Source of the DNA: Pontivivens insulae
Lineage (GTDB): Bacteria > Pseudomonadota > Alphaproteobacteria > Rhodobacterales > Rhodobacteraceae
DNA: 64,000 nucleotides
Assembly: GCF_900302495.1 (NCBI RefSeq)
Contig: NZ_OMKW01000005.1
Location: 19,757-83,756 of the forward strand
Direction of reading: 5' to 3'
Shown: positions 1 to 8,137 of the stretch, piece after piece
How the letters are laid out: each line of letters begins with the position of its first letter
Numbering within the stretch: the first letter of the stretch is position 1
Program-made: the position numbers and the translations under genes
The notes under the pieces: model-generated
Databases searched by the model: none
Told to the model about the DNA's origin: nothing
Seen by the model: only the letters and a program-made list of their open reading frames with translations

Positions 1-513
1 CGCTATCTCGAGCTGATGAAAGCGCCCATGGACGCGGAAGTCCTCGGTCCGATGATCCTGAAGGAAATCCATTATCGCCTTCTGTTGTCACCTATCGGTG
101 GCATGCTGCGGAACCTGTTGTCCGTGGACAGCCATGCCAGCCGCGTCGCCAAGTCGATCCAATGGATCAGATCGAAGTTTCGGGAACCGCTCGTCGTTGA
201 CGAATTGGCGCAAATTGCCGGAATGAGCCAGTCATCATTTCACGAGCACTTCAAATCGGTGACGGGCACGACACCACTTCAGTACCAAAAGGATCTGCGG
301 ATGATTGAAGCGCGCACTTTGTTGGAGCGCGGCGTTCCTTCCGTATCCTTCGCAGGGTTCGAAGTAGGCTACGAAAGCCCGACCCAGTTTAGCCGGGACT
401 ACTCCCGTAAATTCGGATGTTCTCCTAAGCATCATTTGGCGCGGGCATCTTGGGCGAAGAATCCAACCGGACTATTGCTACCGTGCTGTCAGAGGCTCAG
501 CCGAGCCAAATGA
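1..513 (+). CDS. AraC-family transcriptional regulator, 3' part (cut by window start)
   Basis: The reading frame is open from base 1, so the gene begins upstream of the window. The visible part holds the end of an AraC_N-type effector region (I-H-Y-R-L-L, near residues 18-23 from the first visible Met) and then a full AraC DNA-binding domain. First helix-turn-helix: ELAQIAGMSQSSFHEHFK. Second: VSFAGFEVGYESPTQFSRDY, followed by the usual F-G-x-SPK end. It converges on the hydrolase gene to its right, with about 125 bp between their ends. The regulated gene is probably outside the window. The family call is secure; the signal it senses is unknown. Confidence 0.9.
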   Translation, partial: RYLELMKAPMDAEVLGPMILKEIHYRLLLSPIGGMLRNLLSVDSHASRVAKSIQWIRSKFREPLVVDELAQIAGMSQSSFHEHFKSVTGTTPLQYQKDLRMIEARTLLERGVPSVSFAGFEVGYESPTQFSRDYSRKFGCSPKHHLARASWAKNPTGLLLPCCQRLSRAK

Positions 514-637
514 AGTCATTGCGGTGCAATCTCTTATTGACAGTAGATGGCCCAAAACTGCAGTGGGATCTTACAGACCCTGTGCGCGCTGCTGGTCAAT
601 TGCCTTACACAGACATTGCCTGAATGCCGTGCCGGGT

Positions 638-1627
638 TTACCGGGCTGCGAGGAATTGCCGAATGGCTTCAAGCGTCGCATCGGCATTATCCCAGATGAC
701 ATCGTGTCCGGCATTCGGGATGATCACCAACTGGGCATCGGAGAAGCGCGCTGCGTGTTCGGCCTGCAGCTCTGGCCCGATCCAAGTGTTACAGGCGCCG
801 GCCAGGAACAGAACCGGGCCCTGAAAGCTTGTAATGCGCGCGATCTGATTCACTTCCGAAGCGGGTGCGTTCGCCCAGCGATTGCTGGCTGCGGCCCCGA
901 AACGCCACGATGGCGCAGTGTAACCCTCGCCACAATGGTAAGGGTTTTCTGGGTGATTGACGAATTGACCGACCATGTGTCCGATCAGGAAATCGTCGGC
1001 AGCATCGTCATCAGTAGCAATCACGTGCTGCGCACGAAAGCCGATGAGCAATGCTTCGCGCCAATAGTTAAAGCCCGACATGTAGTTCTCGGACACCGCA
1101 GCCCACGCATCCTTTCCCGCTAAATCAAGATAACCCGGTTCAATGAGGACAACGCGCTCCACACGCCTCGGGTGAACGTCCAGATAGGCGGCCGCGAGCA
1201 TCGCGCCCCAGGAATGACCGATCAGGATTATCGGGCGGTCGGACGAAAAGTGATCAGCAATGGCACTGAGTTCTGTTAGGTGGTGATCGAGCGTCAGTTG
1301 GCTAACCGGCACTCGTTCCGACAGTCCTGCGCCACGTTGATCGTAGAAGATGATGGTGTGGCTGGCGGAGAGCGGTTCCAATCCAAGCAGCGATCGAAAA
1401 TCGGCGCCCGGTCCGCCATGAAGCACGACGATTGTTGGCGCATCTGTCGGGCCTTCGACCACCTTCAAGTGCAGGCTCACGTCATTGATCTCAACGGATG
1501 GCAGTGCGGCATTCTCCGTCACCAGTGAATGTACGGTATAGTCGCCGCGCGTCCCCGCAAAGAGTACCACGACGAGAACAAGAAGGCCGAGGAATGAGAT
1601 ACCCAGCCATTTAAGCAGGGTTCTCAT
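638..1627 (-). CDS. membrane-anchored alpha/beta hydrolase, proline-iminopeptidase-like
   Basis: A 329-residue hydrolase with one N-terminal membrane segment (LLKWLGISFLGLLVLVVVLF) and then an alpha/beta-hydrolase fold. Visible motifs are the oxyanion HGGPG, the nucleophile elbow GHSWGAM and a C-terminal GHDVIWD carrying the histidine. HGGPG is typical of proline iminopeptidase relatives, but the substrate cannot be read from the sequence. The ATG at 1627 overlaps the stop of the upstream serine hydrolase as ATGA, so this start is preferred over a longer upstream extension. It is the last gene of the minus-strand run that starts near 4.2 kb. Confidence 0.85.
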   Translation of the reverse strand: MRTLLKWLGISFLGLLVLVVVLFAGTRGDYTVHSLVTENAALPSVEINDVSLHLKVVEGPTDAPTIVVLHGGPGADFRSLLGLEPLSASHTIIFYDQRGAGLSERVPVSQLTLDHHLTELSAIADHFSSDRPIILIGHSWGAMLAAAYLDVHPRRVERVVLIEPGYLDLAGKDAWAAVSENYMSGFNYWREALLIGFRAQHVIATDDDAADDFLIGHMVGQFVNHPENPYHCGEGYTAPSWRFGAAASNRWANAPASEVNQIARITSFQGPVLFLAGACNTWIGPELQAEHAARFSDAQLVIIPNAGHDVIWDNADATLEAIRQFLAAR

Positions 1628-2664
1628 GCTCGACGCTCCAACATCTTGAGCACTTGCATCATAAAGCCGAACGGGCGTTTGGGCAGATCGGTCTGGTTGT
1701 AGGTGCCCACGAGAAAGATGTCCCGTTGCGGTGCGTGATAGGCAAAGGACGCACTCGCACCCGAGTGGCCGATCAGTTCCGGTGAGCCTTGCCACAGTGT
1801 CATCCAGCTCGGCAATTGGAAGCGCATCAACCCACCGCCATACTGCAACGGGAAAGTCATCTTGCGCCAGTCATGCAAGTGTTTGGTTCGATCCGGCGAG
1901 AAGAGTCGACCTTCAAGATGCGCACGCAGGAATACCATCAAGTCGTTGAGATTGGACACGATCCCGCCATCGGGTCCCATGCTTGCGAGGGTTTGCGGAA
2001 CGTCCAGCCGCTGCGCCTTATGGTAGAGGGGAAGGATCGCGTCACCCGCATCGCGCTTCGGTTCGAATGCGAACGTGTTTGCGAGGCCCAGAGGCGTGCA
2101 GATACGGTCCCGAACGGCATTGGCAAATGTGTCCCCCGTGACCTCCTCAATTATCCCTCCGAGCAATTGGAAGTTGGTGTCCGAGTAATGGGCGCGTCCG
2201 TTGTCGGGCGCAGCCATCGGGCGTCGGGCCCTGGCCCAGTGCAACACAGCTGCAAGGTCATAAGCCTGATCGCGGTTCGCTTTGATATCGTCCGCAACGC
2301 CACCTTCGTAGTAGTCGGCGAGGCCCGACGTCTGGAACAAAAGGTGCCGGATTGTCAGCTTCGGCCCATATGCCAAGCCTTTGACAAAATGGAGGTCCGA
2401 CAAATCGACGTCCGTCAGAACGCCTTGCGCTGTCTGGTCGAGCGTGATCCTGCCCTCATCGGCCAACTGAAGAATCAGCGCACCCGTGAACATTTTCGAG
2501 ATGCTGGCGATGGGGAACCGGAGTTCAGGGGTGGAAACACCTGCGCCGCCCCTGAAATCTACGCCTCCGTCGCCGGATTGAACACACAGCAGCAGAGCCT
2601 GCCCGCCGCTCTTTGCCTGCTCCGTTTCAACGAGGCTTTGAAGGGCGTCATTTAGTGCAGTCAT
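1624..2664 (-). CDS. serine hydrolase, class C beta-lactamase / PBP-like fold
   Basis: A 346-residue member of the beta-lactamase/transpeptidase superfamily (PF00144). The SxxK active-site motif is in FPIASISKMF near residue 50, the YxN-type motif is Y-S-D-T-N in AHYSDTNFQLLGG, and an HSG triad-like motif lies in LIGHSGASASF near the C-terminus. No signal peptide is evident, so it may be a cytoplasmic esterase or peptidase rather than a true beta-lactamase. It overlaps the next gene upstream (ATGA at 2661-2664) and the hydrolase downstream, which indicates translational coupling in one operon. Resistance to beta-lactams should not be assumed from this family assignment. Confidence 0.85.
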   Translation of the reverse strand: MTALNDALQSLVETEQAKSGGQALLLCVQSGDGGVDFRGGAGVSTPELRFPIASISKMFTGALILQLADEGRITLDQTAQGVLTDVDLSDLHFVKGLAYGPKLTIRHLLFQTSGLADYYEGGVADDIKANRDQAYDLAAVLHWARARRPMAAPDNGRAHYSDTNFQLLGGIIEEVTGDTFANAVRDRICTPLGLANTFAFEPKRDAGDAILPLYHKAQRLDVPQTLASMGPDGGIVSNLNDLMVFLRAHLEGRLFSPDRTKHLHDWRKMTFPLQYGGGLMRFQLPSWMTLWQGSPELIGHSGASASFAYHAPQRDIFLVGTYNQTDLPKRPFGFMMQVLKMLERRA

Positions 2665-3329
2665 GGCTTCACCTCATCCTGGTTGCGCAGCAGCACCCAA
2701 CCGATCGCGAAGAACCACCCGATCGCGCCCAGCCCGAATACGGCGCCCGCAACGTCGCCGAGTGCCGGGATCAGGGTCAGCAGTCCCGACACCCCGGTCA
2801 CCACGCCGAGCCCGACCGCAATACGTCCAAGGTTGCGGCCCAGAAAACCCGCCACACTCACGAAGCCAATCCATGCGGCCCCAGCAATCTCATTGCCGCC
2901 GCCCAGACCAAGTTCGACGGCGTGCAGAACCTGCCAGAGCGCCACCGCCTGATCGAAATCGTTCGCAGCAAGGTGTAAAGCGCGCTCCACCGCGACATTG
3001 GCGATCATGCCGGCCGCGAGCACAAGCGTGACCCAAACTGTACCGAGGACGAGCGACACCTTCACAAGATCCGGTGTCTTCGACCGCAATTGTGCCTGCA
3101 GCGCTGTGACCAGAACGGCCAGCGCCAGCGCGTTTACTATGTATATCGTCGTGTTGAATGCGATGAGCGTGCTCGTATCCGACTGAACAAACCGCACCAC
3201 TTCAACCGCGTCTATCGCATTCGTGCCGAATCCCATTGGTGCAAGGATCGTTACCAAAACGAAGAAGCCGTAGATGTAGGTCGCAGCGCAGATCAAGGCC
3301 GCGACACCGCCAAAGCGTTGCATTGTCAT
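2661..3329 (-). CDS. conserved multi-pass membrane protein (DUF4386-like)
   Basis: A 222-residue protein made almost wholly of hydrophobic segments, about six predicted membrane helices, starting FGGVAALICAATYIYGFFVL. Its layout resembles the DUF4386 family, and a clearer member of that family is encoded at 32.7 kb. It has no catalytic motif and no function can be assigned. It overlaps both neighbours by 4 bp (ATGA type), so it is coupled to the NAD(P)-binding protein upstream and the serine hydrolase downstream. Confidence 0.75.
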   Translation of the reverse strand: MTMQRFGGVAALICAATYIYGFFVLVTILAPMGFGTNAIDAVEVVRFVQSDTSTLIAFNTTIYIVNALALAVLVTALQAQLRSKTPDLVKVSLVLGTVWVTLVLAAGMIANVAVERALHLAANDFDQAVALWQVLHAVELGLGGGNEIAGAAWIGFVSVAGFLGRNLGRIAVGLGVVTGVSGLLTLIPALGDVAGAVFGLGAIGWFFAIGWVLLRNQDEVKP

Positions 3330-4219
3330 GGCGTCACTTGCTCCGCGGCGCTGTCACCGCCAGCTAGTCGATTTGGCTTGCGCACGACCTCTTTCAGATG
3401 GTCGGCAAGACGATGCTTTCCTTTCGGTAGGCCGACCATATCCATGCCAAACGCAGTCAGGAAAAACTGCGCCGGTCCGGCGACTGCTTGAGGAACGAGG
3501 TACGGCAGAACGCGAAGTACCAACCGGCGTAATACATCCGGCAGGTGGATGATCTTTTCCTGCCTGCCGAGCACCTCGAAGCACAGCGCCGCCAGGTCGC
3601 TCTGGGTGAGGGTGTCAGGCCCACCTACGTCGAGCCAAAGGTCGCCGCGCAAAACCGCGTCGTGGATTGCAGCAGCAAGGTCCGCCCCGTGGATCGGATT
3701 GATCAGTTGTTGTCCGTCGCCAAAGAGCCAGATGCGCCCTCTGCGCGCCATCGCGAGAAAGTCCGCGACGTCTGAGAAATACCCAGAGGGCGCGATGATC
3801 GTGTGGTGGATACCGGCCGCCTGCAAGTCTGCAACAAACGCCTGTTTGGCGTCGATGAGGGGCACGCCGGTCATCTTGTCGGCGTTGAGGACATGCACAT
3901 AGGCGAAATGTTGAACGCCTGCACGCAGCGCCTCATTGAGCAGATTCTTGTTTGCCTGATAATCGACATCCCAATAACTCAGGCCATCGGCCTGTCGCGT
4001 AATGCCGAGCGCTGATACAACCAAGTCGATGTCATCCAGCACACCTGTAAGCGTTTCAGGTTGGGTTGCTTCCGCAACCACCGATATGTCCACTGCGAGT
4101 GATTGACCCGCGCTGGCACGGCGCACCAAGGCCGTCACATGCCAACCTTGGCGCTGATATTCGGCGCACAGATGACGACCTAGGTAGCCGGTTGCTCCGG
4201 CAATGAATACGCGTTTCAT
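3326..4219 (-). CDS. NAD(P)-binding atypical SDR / NmrA-like protein
   Basis: A 297-residue Rossmann protein. It opens with the dinucleotide-binding motif VFIAGATGYLGRHL at residues 3-16. There is no obvious YxxxK dyad in the usual SDR position, which fits the atypical SDR/NmrA group that includes sugar-nucleotide epimerase relatives and redox sensors. The ATG at 4219 is chosen because it sits directly before the Rossmann motif; the frame is open 23 codons further up but that part shows no homology. About 110 bp separate it from the regulator gene upstream, with the following three genes overlapped in an operon. Confidence 0.85.
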   Translation of the reverse strand: MKRVFIAGATGYLGRHLCAEYQRQGWHVTALVRRASAGQSLAVDISVVAEATQPETLTGVLDDIDLVVSALGITRQADGLSYWDVDYQANKNLLNEALRAGVQHFAYVHVLNADKMTGVPLIDAKQAFVADLQAAGIHHTIIAPSGYFSDVADFLAMARRGRIWLFGDGQQLINPIHGADLAAAIHDAVLRGDLWLDVGGPDTLTQSDLAALCFEVLGRQEKIIHLPDVLRRLVLRVLPYLVPQAVAGPAQFFLTAFGMDMVGLPKGKHRLADHLKEVVRKPNRLAGGDSAAEQVTP

Positions 4220-4329
4220 GAGCGGCTTTCCTTTCGTGAAAGCGAAGGAGGGCGCCCTTCGCACACTGCGAGTGCACGGAGGCCTCAATTCAAGTGAATT
4301 CTCGAAGTCGATGGTTCGGCGGAGCGCCG

Positions 4330-5373
4330 CTATTCAGGGCCAGCGCGCGCTGGATGACCGGGTTCCCTGCTCATGCGAAAGCGCTCGCGATAATCGCCTG
4401 CGGATATCCCGACATGGCGATGAAACGCGCGCCGCATCCGCTCAGCATTTTGAAAGCCGGTCGAAACTGCAATGCGATCAATCGATTGTTCAGTGGTTTC
4501 TAAGGCAACCCGCGCCGTCTGCACCCGTGCTGTCTCAACATAGGCCGCAGGCGTCACGCCGGTCTGCTCCTTGAAACGCCGCGCAAACGTGCGCTCGGAC
4601 ATCGTGGCGCGTGCGGCGAGGCTCGTCACCGTCAGCAGATCGCCGGGATGGTCGAGGATGAAGGCGAGCGCCTCGTTGATCGCAGGGTCTTCGGCCTTCT
4701 GCGCCAACAGATGCGCGCTGAACTGCGCCTGACCACCAGGGCGCATCATGTACATCACGCTAAACCGCGCAACCTGAAGTGCCACCTCATGACCCCAATC
4801 CATCTCAACCAAGGCCAGGGCCAAGTCCATGCCAGAGGTGACGCCGGCGGAGGTCCAGATATTGCCATCGCAAGTGAAGATCGCGTCATGATCGACCGTC
4901 ACGTTCGGATATTTTTGCGCCATTACCGGGCACCAGAACCAGTGCGTGCTGGCGCGCTTCCCGTCGAGCAGACCAATTTCTGCAAGGATCAGCGCGCCGG
5001 TACATATGGACACGACGCGTTTTGCCCGCGGCGCCATCGTCCGCATGAAGTCCAGAAGTTCGGGGTTGGTGAGTTGTTCCGACGAACCATGCCCCCCAGC
5101 AACGATCAGCGTATCAATGACGCCTTCAGCTTCAAGGATCGAAGAGAAAGACTTGTCTGCCGTGATCGTCAGGCCGGAGCTGGCCTTGATCGGTCCGGCT
5201 TTTGCTGCAACGACGGACAAATCATAGGGTAACTCAGCGCCCTCAACAAAAAACTGCGTGGTCGCCAAGATTTCCAAGGGGCCAACCACATCCAGATGAT
5301 GGACACCTGGATAGGCGACCATCAGCACCTGTCGCTTATCGTGCGATATCGGAATGTCGGGTCTCTTGCTCAT
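4330..5373 (-). CDS. GlxA-family regulator (DJ-1/PfpI domain + AraC HTH)
   Basis: A 347-residue regulator. Residues about 15-190 form a DJ-1/PfpI class I glutamine-amidotransferase-like domain, with the nucleophile-elbow region VVSICTGALILAEIGLL and FWCPVMAQKYP. Residues about 235-335 are an AraC DNA-binding domain (SLAARATMSERTFARRFKEQTGVTP and IDRIAVSTGFQNAERMRRAF). GlxA-type regulators control small catabolic operons. The gene lies just upstream of and in line with the 4219-638 run, which it may regulate; that is inference from position. Confidence 0.9.
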   Translation of the reverse strand: MSKRPDIPISHDKRQVLMVAYPGVHHLDVVGPLEILATTQFFVEGAELPYDLSVVAAKAGPIKASSGLTITADKSFSSILEAEGVIDTLIVAGGHGSSEQLTNPELLDFMRTMAPRAKRVVSICTGALILAEIGLLDGKRASTHWFWCPVMAQKYPNVTVDHDAIFTCDGNIWTSAGVTSGMDLALALVEMDWGHEVALQVARFSVMYMMRPGGQAQFSAHLLAQKAEDPAINEALAFILDHPGDLLTVTSLAARATMSERTFARRFKEQTGVTPAAYVETARVQTARVALETTEQSIDRIAVSTGFQNAERMRRAFHRHVGISAGDYRERFRMSREPGHPARAGPE

Positions 5374-5877
5374 GGGCAGACATTACCCAAGTTTCGCGAT
5401 GCCGGTTAGGACAAAGACCCCACTTTTTCTGCCAAGGTAAAGTGGAGCACGCGAAAGAAGCATCTCCCAGCCAAAGGTGCAGCAACATGGGTGCTCGCAG
5501 GAAAACAACGCAGATCAGAAGCAGTCCGTACTTTTCCAGCCCTCTTTTGGGCAAATCTATGCCGCGCGAAGAAGGTCCGGTTTTGCGTTCAATCGAGACA
5601 GTGGTGACTCAATCCAATCCCGTCGCTTTGTTCGCCCAGCTTCACTTTGGTCGATCAAACACGCTGCCGCTAATGGCGGGTATAGAAAAACTGCAGTGCG
5701 AAACCCTGCCCAGATGTTCTGGTATCGACCGCAGAGTGTCTGCACCGGCCCACCGCAACGTCTGGGAATTTGGGCTCCAAAGGGATAACAGCTCACTTTT
5801 CCTCGCCCGGGGGTCACACTGTGTGTTGCCAGATCGGTGACAAGCCAGGATGCGCCCGACGCAGCTTCTGATGGCGC
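5374..5877. other. intergenic stretch without a recognised gene
   Basis: About 500 bp between the glxA-like regulator and malK. Several short reading frames exist on both strands, but none has a ribosome binding site, a recognisable domain or codon use like its neighbours. I see no repeat or RNA structure here. Confidence 0.5.
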
Positions 5878-6945
5878 CTAGATGCGGATCGCCTCCTTCG
5901 TCTCAGGGTCGAAGAACGATAATTTTGCCCGCTCAAGACTAAGGCCGATGGGTTCGAGCGCAAGTTCATCAAGACGGCCGGGCAGTTTTGCGGTCAGGGT
6001 CGCGTTGCCGAGCGGAAACTGCACATAGCATTCTGAGCCTGTGTTCTCGATCATCGTGGGGGTGACGGTGAGGTCGGGGCGCTCGGTGCGGATCAGATGT
6101 TCGGGCCGAATCCCAACGATCACGCGCCGTGGCAGGTCGATCCCGATCGCAATCTGCTGGTCGCCGAGCGTCAGTACGCCCCCCTCCACAGTGCCTTGGC
6201 ACAGGTTCATCGGCGGGCTGCCCATGAAATCGGCGACGAAGGTATTCGCGGGCTGCTCGTAGATCTCCTGCGGCGTGCCGATCTGCTGCACGAAACCGTC
6301 CTTGAGCACCACGATGCGGCTGGCCAGCGTCATCGCCTCGATCTGGTCGTGGGTGACGTAGACGATGGACGCGCCGGTCGTGCGGTGCAGCCGCTTGATC
6401 TCCGCCCGCATTTCCACCCGCAGCTTGGCATCAAGGTTCGAGAGCGGCTCATCGAAAAGGAAGAGCTTCGGATCCCGCACCAACGCCCGCCCCATCGCCA
6501 CGCGCTGGCGCTGCCCGCCGGAGAGCTGGCTGGGCTTGCGGTCGAGCAGGTGGTCGATCTGAAGGAGCTTGGCCACCTCCTCGATCTTCTCCCGTGCCTG
6601 CGCTTTCGGCACGCGGCGGATCTTCATTCCGAAGCCGATATTCTCCCCCACGCTCATCGTGGGGTAGAGCGCATAGCTCTGGAACACCATCGCAATGTCG
6701 CGGTCCTTGGGCGGCTCATGCGTCACGTCCCGCCCGCCGATCGTCAGCGTGCCTCTCGTGATCTCCTCCAGCCCCGCGATGCAGTTGAGCAGTGTGGACT
6801 TGCCGCATCCCGACGGGCCGACGAGGACGAGGAACTCTCCCTTCGCCATCTCCAGGTCGATGTCGTGCAGGACCTGAAGCGTGCCGTAGCTTTTGGTGAG
6901 GCTCTTGGCGCTCAGCGCGGCGGGGGCGGCGGCATCTAGGGCCAT
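5878..6945 (-). CDS. malK: maltose/alpha-glucoside ABC transporter ATPase MalK
   Basis: A 355-residue ABC ATPase of the CUT1 sugar-import class (MalK/UgpC). Visible are Walker A GPSGCGKST near residue 42, the Q-loop, the signature LSGGQRQRVAMGRAL, Walker B LFLFDEPLSNLDAKLR and the switch H in VYVTHDQ. A C-terminal TOBE-type regulatory domain follows (VGIRPEHL). It powers the MalF/MalG permease encoded on the other side of the locus. The start lies inside the last codons of lacI (10-bp overlap), so lacI and malK are one transcript. Substrate (maltose, trehalose or another alpha-glucoside) is inferred from neighbours. Confidence 0.92.
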   Translation of the reverse strand: MALDAAAPAALSAKSLTKSYGTLQVLHDIDLEMAKGEFLVLVGPSGCGKSTLLNCIAGLEEITRGTLTIGGRDVTHEPPKDRDIAMVFQSYALYPTMSVGENIGFGMKIRRVPKAQAREKIEEVAKLLQIDHLLDRKPSQLSGGQRQRVAMGRALVRDPKLFLFDEPLSNLDAKLRVEMRAEIKRLHRTTGASIVYVTHDQIEAMTLASRIVVLKDGFVQQIGTPQEIYEQPANTFVADFMGSPPMNLCQGTVEGGVLTLGDQQIAIGIDLPRRVIVGIRPEHLIRTERPDLTVTPTMIENTGSECYVQFPLGNATLTAKLPGRLDELALEPIGLSLERAKLSFFDPETKEAIRI

Positions 6946-7985
6946 GGGGTGTCTCCGTTCCGGGGGGCCGGGCCAGTGGAGTCGCGGACGACGAGCTCGG
7001 CCCGGGTCAAGGTTTGCAGCTCAGCGGGGTCTGTGCCGCCGATGAGGTCCATCAGGGCGGTCGCGACCGGAATACACGCTTCGCGCAGCGGGGCGCGGGT
7101 CACGGTCAAGGCGGGTGTAAAGCTGATCGCACGCAAAAGCGGCAGATCGTCGTCATGGGCCATGACGGAGACGTCCTCCGGCACGGAGAGCCTGCGATCC
7201 TTTGCGGCGCGCATGACCCCTTCGGCCAGCAGTGTCGAACTGCAGATGAAAGCAGTCGGCGGCGCACCCCGCTGTCCGGCGAGAAGGGAGACCGCCTGAC
7301 GGTAACCGGCCGCCTCAGACGGTTCGTCATGCGTCAGCGCGCCCTCGGCCACCGGCAGTCCGAACCGGGCCATTGCATCGAGATACCCTGCACGCCGCCG
7401 CACCGCGTGGCTGTAGAGGACCGGCCCGTTGAGAAAGGCGATCCGCTTGTGTCCGAGTGCCGCCAGAAGCTGCACGGATTCTGCGGCGACAGCGTAGTTG
7501 TCGATGGTGAAGAAGGGATAATCCGCATCCAGCCGGTCGCGGCCGTGCAGGACGAAGGGCACGCCCGCCTCGCGCAGGAAATTGATGCGCGGATCGTCCA
7601 TCACGGGCGCGTTCAGGATGAAGCCGTCCACCATGTCGCGTTCGAGCATCCGGCGATAGGCCGCGACCGGATCGCGGCCCTGATCGACGGCAAGCACGAG
7701 GTCCGTGTCGCGATCCGCAAGCGCGGCAGACAGGCCCATCAGGATTTCCATGAAGGTCTGGTCCGCACGCAGGTCGGCCCGCGTTTTCACGATCATGCCG
7801 ACCATGCCCGACCGCCCGGAGACAAGCCGCTGCGCGTTGCGGTTCGCGCGATAGCCGAGCCGTTCGGCGGCTTCTCGCACCCGGTCGCGGGTCTTGGCAG
7901 ACACTTCGGGAAAACCGTTCAGCGCACGGCTGACGGTGGCTGGCGACAGGCCGAGCTCCAGTCCGATTTCCTTGAGTGTCGCCAA
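6936..7985 (-). CDS. LacI-family repressor of the alpha-glucoside locus
   Basis: A LacI/PurR-type repressor of about 349 residues. The N-terminal headpiece reads ATLKEIGLELGLSPATVSR with the hinge-helix ALNGFPEVS, followed by a periplasmic-binding-protein-like sugar-sensing domain. I prefer a TTG start at 7985: it places the headpiece at the very N-terminus and has AGAGGG six bases upstream. An ATG at 8033 would add 16 residues foreign to the family. It is divergent from the alpha-glucosidase gene across a dyad operator and probably represses both arms until sugar binds. Confidence 0.88.
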   Translation of the reverse strand: MATLKEIGLELGLSPATVSRALNGFPEVSAKTRDRVREAAERLGYRANRNAQRLVSGRSGMVGMIVKTRADLRADQTFMEILMGLSAALADRDTDLVLAVDQGRDPVAAYRRMLERDMVDGFILNAPVMDDPRINFLREAGVPFVLHGRDRLDADYPFFTIDNYAVAAESVQLLAALGHKRIAFLNGPVLYSHAVRRRAGYLDAMARFGLPVAEGALTHDEPSEAAGYRQAVSLLAGQRGAPPTAFICSSTLLAEGVMRAAKDRRLSVPEDVSVMAHDDDLPLLRAISFTPALTVTRAPLREACIPVATALMDLIGGTDPAELQTLTRAELVVRDSTGPAPRNGDTPWP

Positions 7986-8054
7986 GCCGAACCCTCTGCA
8001 ATCGCTTGCGGTGCCCTGTCGGGCGTTGCGCAAAGCCTACCCTGCCGCACTCTC

Positions 8055-8088
8055 CAAATCAAACTTAAAACGTTTTGAAAAAGATTTG
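8055..8088. promoter_or_regulatory. LacI-type operator dyad
   Basis: A perfect inner palindrome AAAACGTTTT (8067-8076) with a central CG, as expected for LacI/GalR repressors. It is framed by outer arms CAAATC (8055-8060) and GATTTG (8083-8088) that share the same centre. It lies in the divergent gap between lacI and the alpha-glucosidase gene and overlaps the -35 box of the rightward promoter. Confidence 0.75.
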
Positions 8089-8102
8089 AAACCTGCTACG
8101 GT
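8075..8102 (+). promoter_or_regulatory. candidate promoter for alpha-glucosidase-malEFG
   Basis: TTGAAA at 8075-8080 and TACGGT at 8097-8102, 16 bp apart, upstream of the alpha-glucosidase ATG at 8138. The -35 box overlaps the LacI-type palindrome, which would let a bound repressor block it. Confidence 0.45.
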
Positions 8103-8137
8103 CCCGCCCGAACGAGCTTGGGAAGGGGGACGACCCT

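Noticed and set aside
1789..2655. Long plus-strand frame opposite the serine hydrolase gene
   Set aside because: It is antisense to a clear coding gene with motifs, and its translation shows no domain. High GC makes such shadow frames common.
1624..2664. Calling the serine hydrolase a beta-lactamase resistance gene
   Set aside because: No signal peptide and a general PF00144 fold; many such proteins are esterases or peptidases.
5202..5840. Frames around 5.2-5.8 kb as possible small genes
   Set aside because: No ribosome site, no known domain, odd composition; part overlaps the glxA-like gene.
7014..8078. 354-codon plus-strand frame across lacI
   Set aside because: Antisense to a well-supported LacI gene; composition rich in R, H and Q, with no family features.
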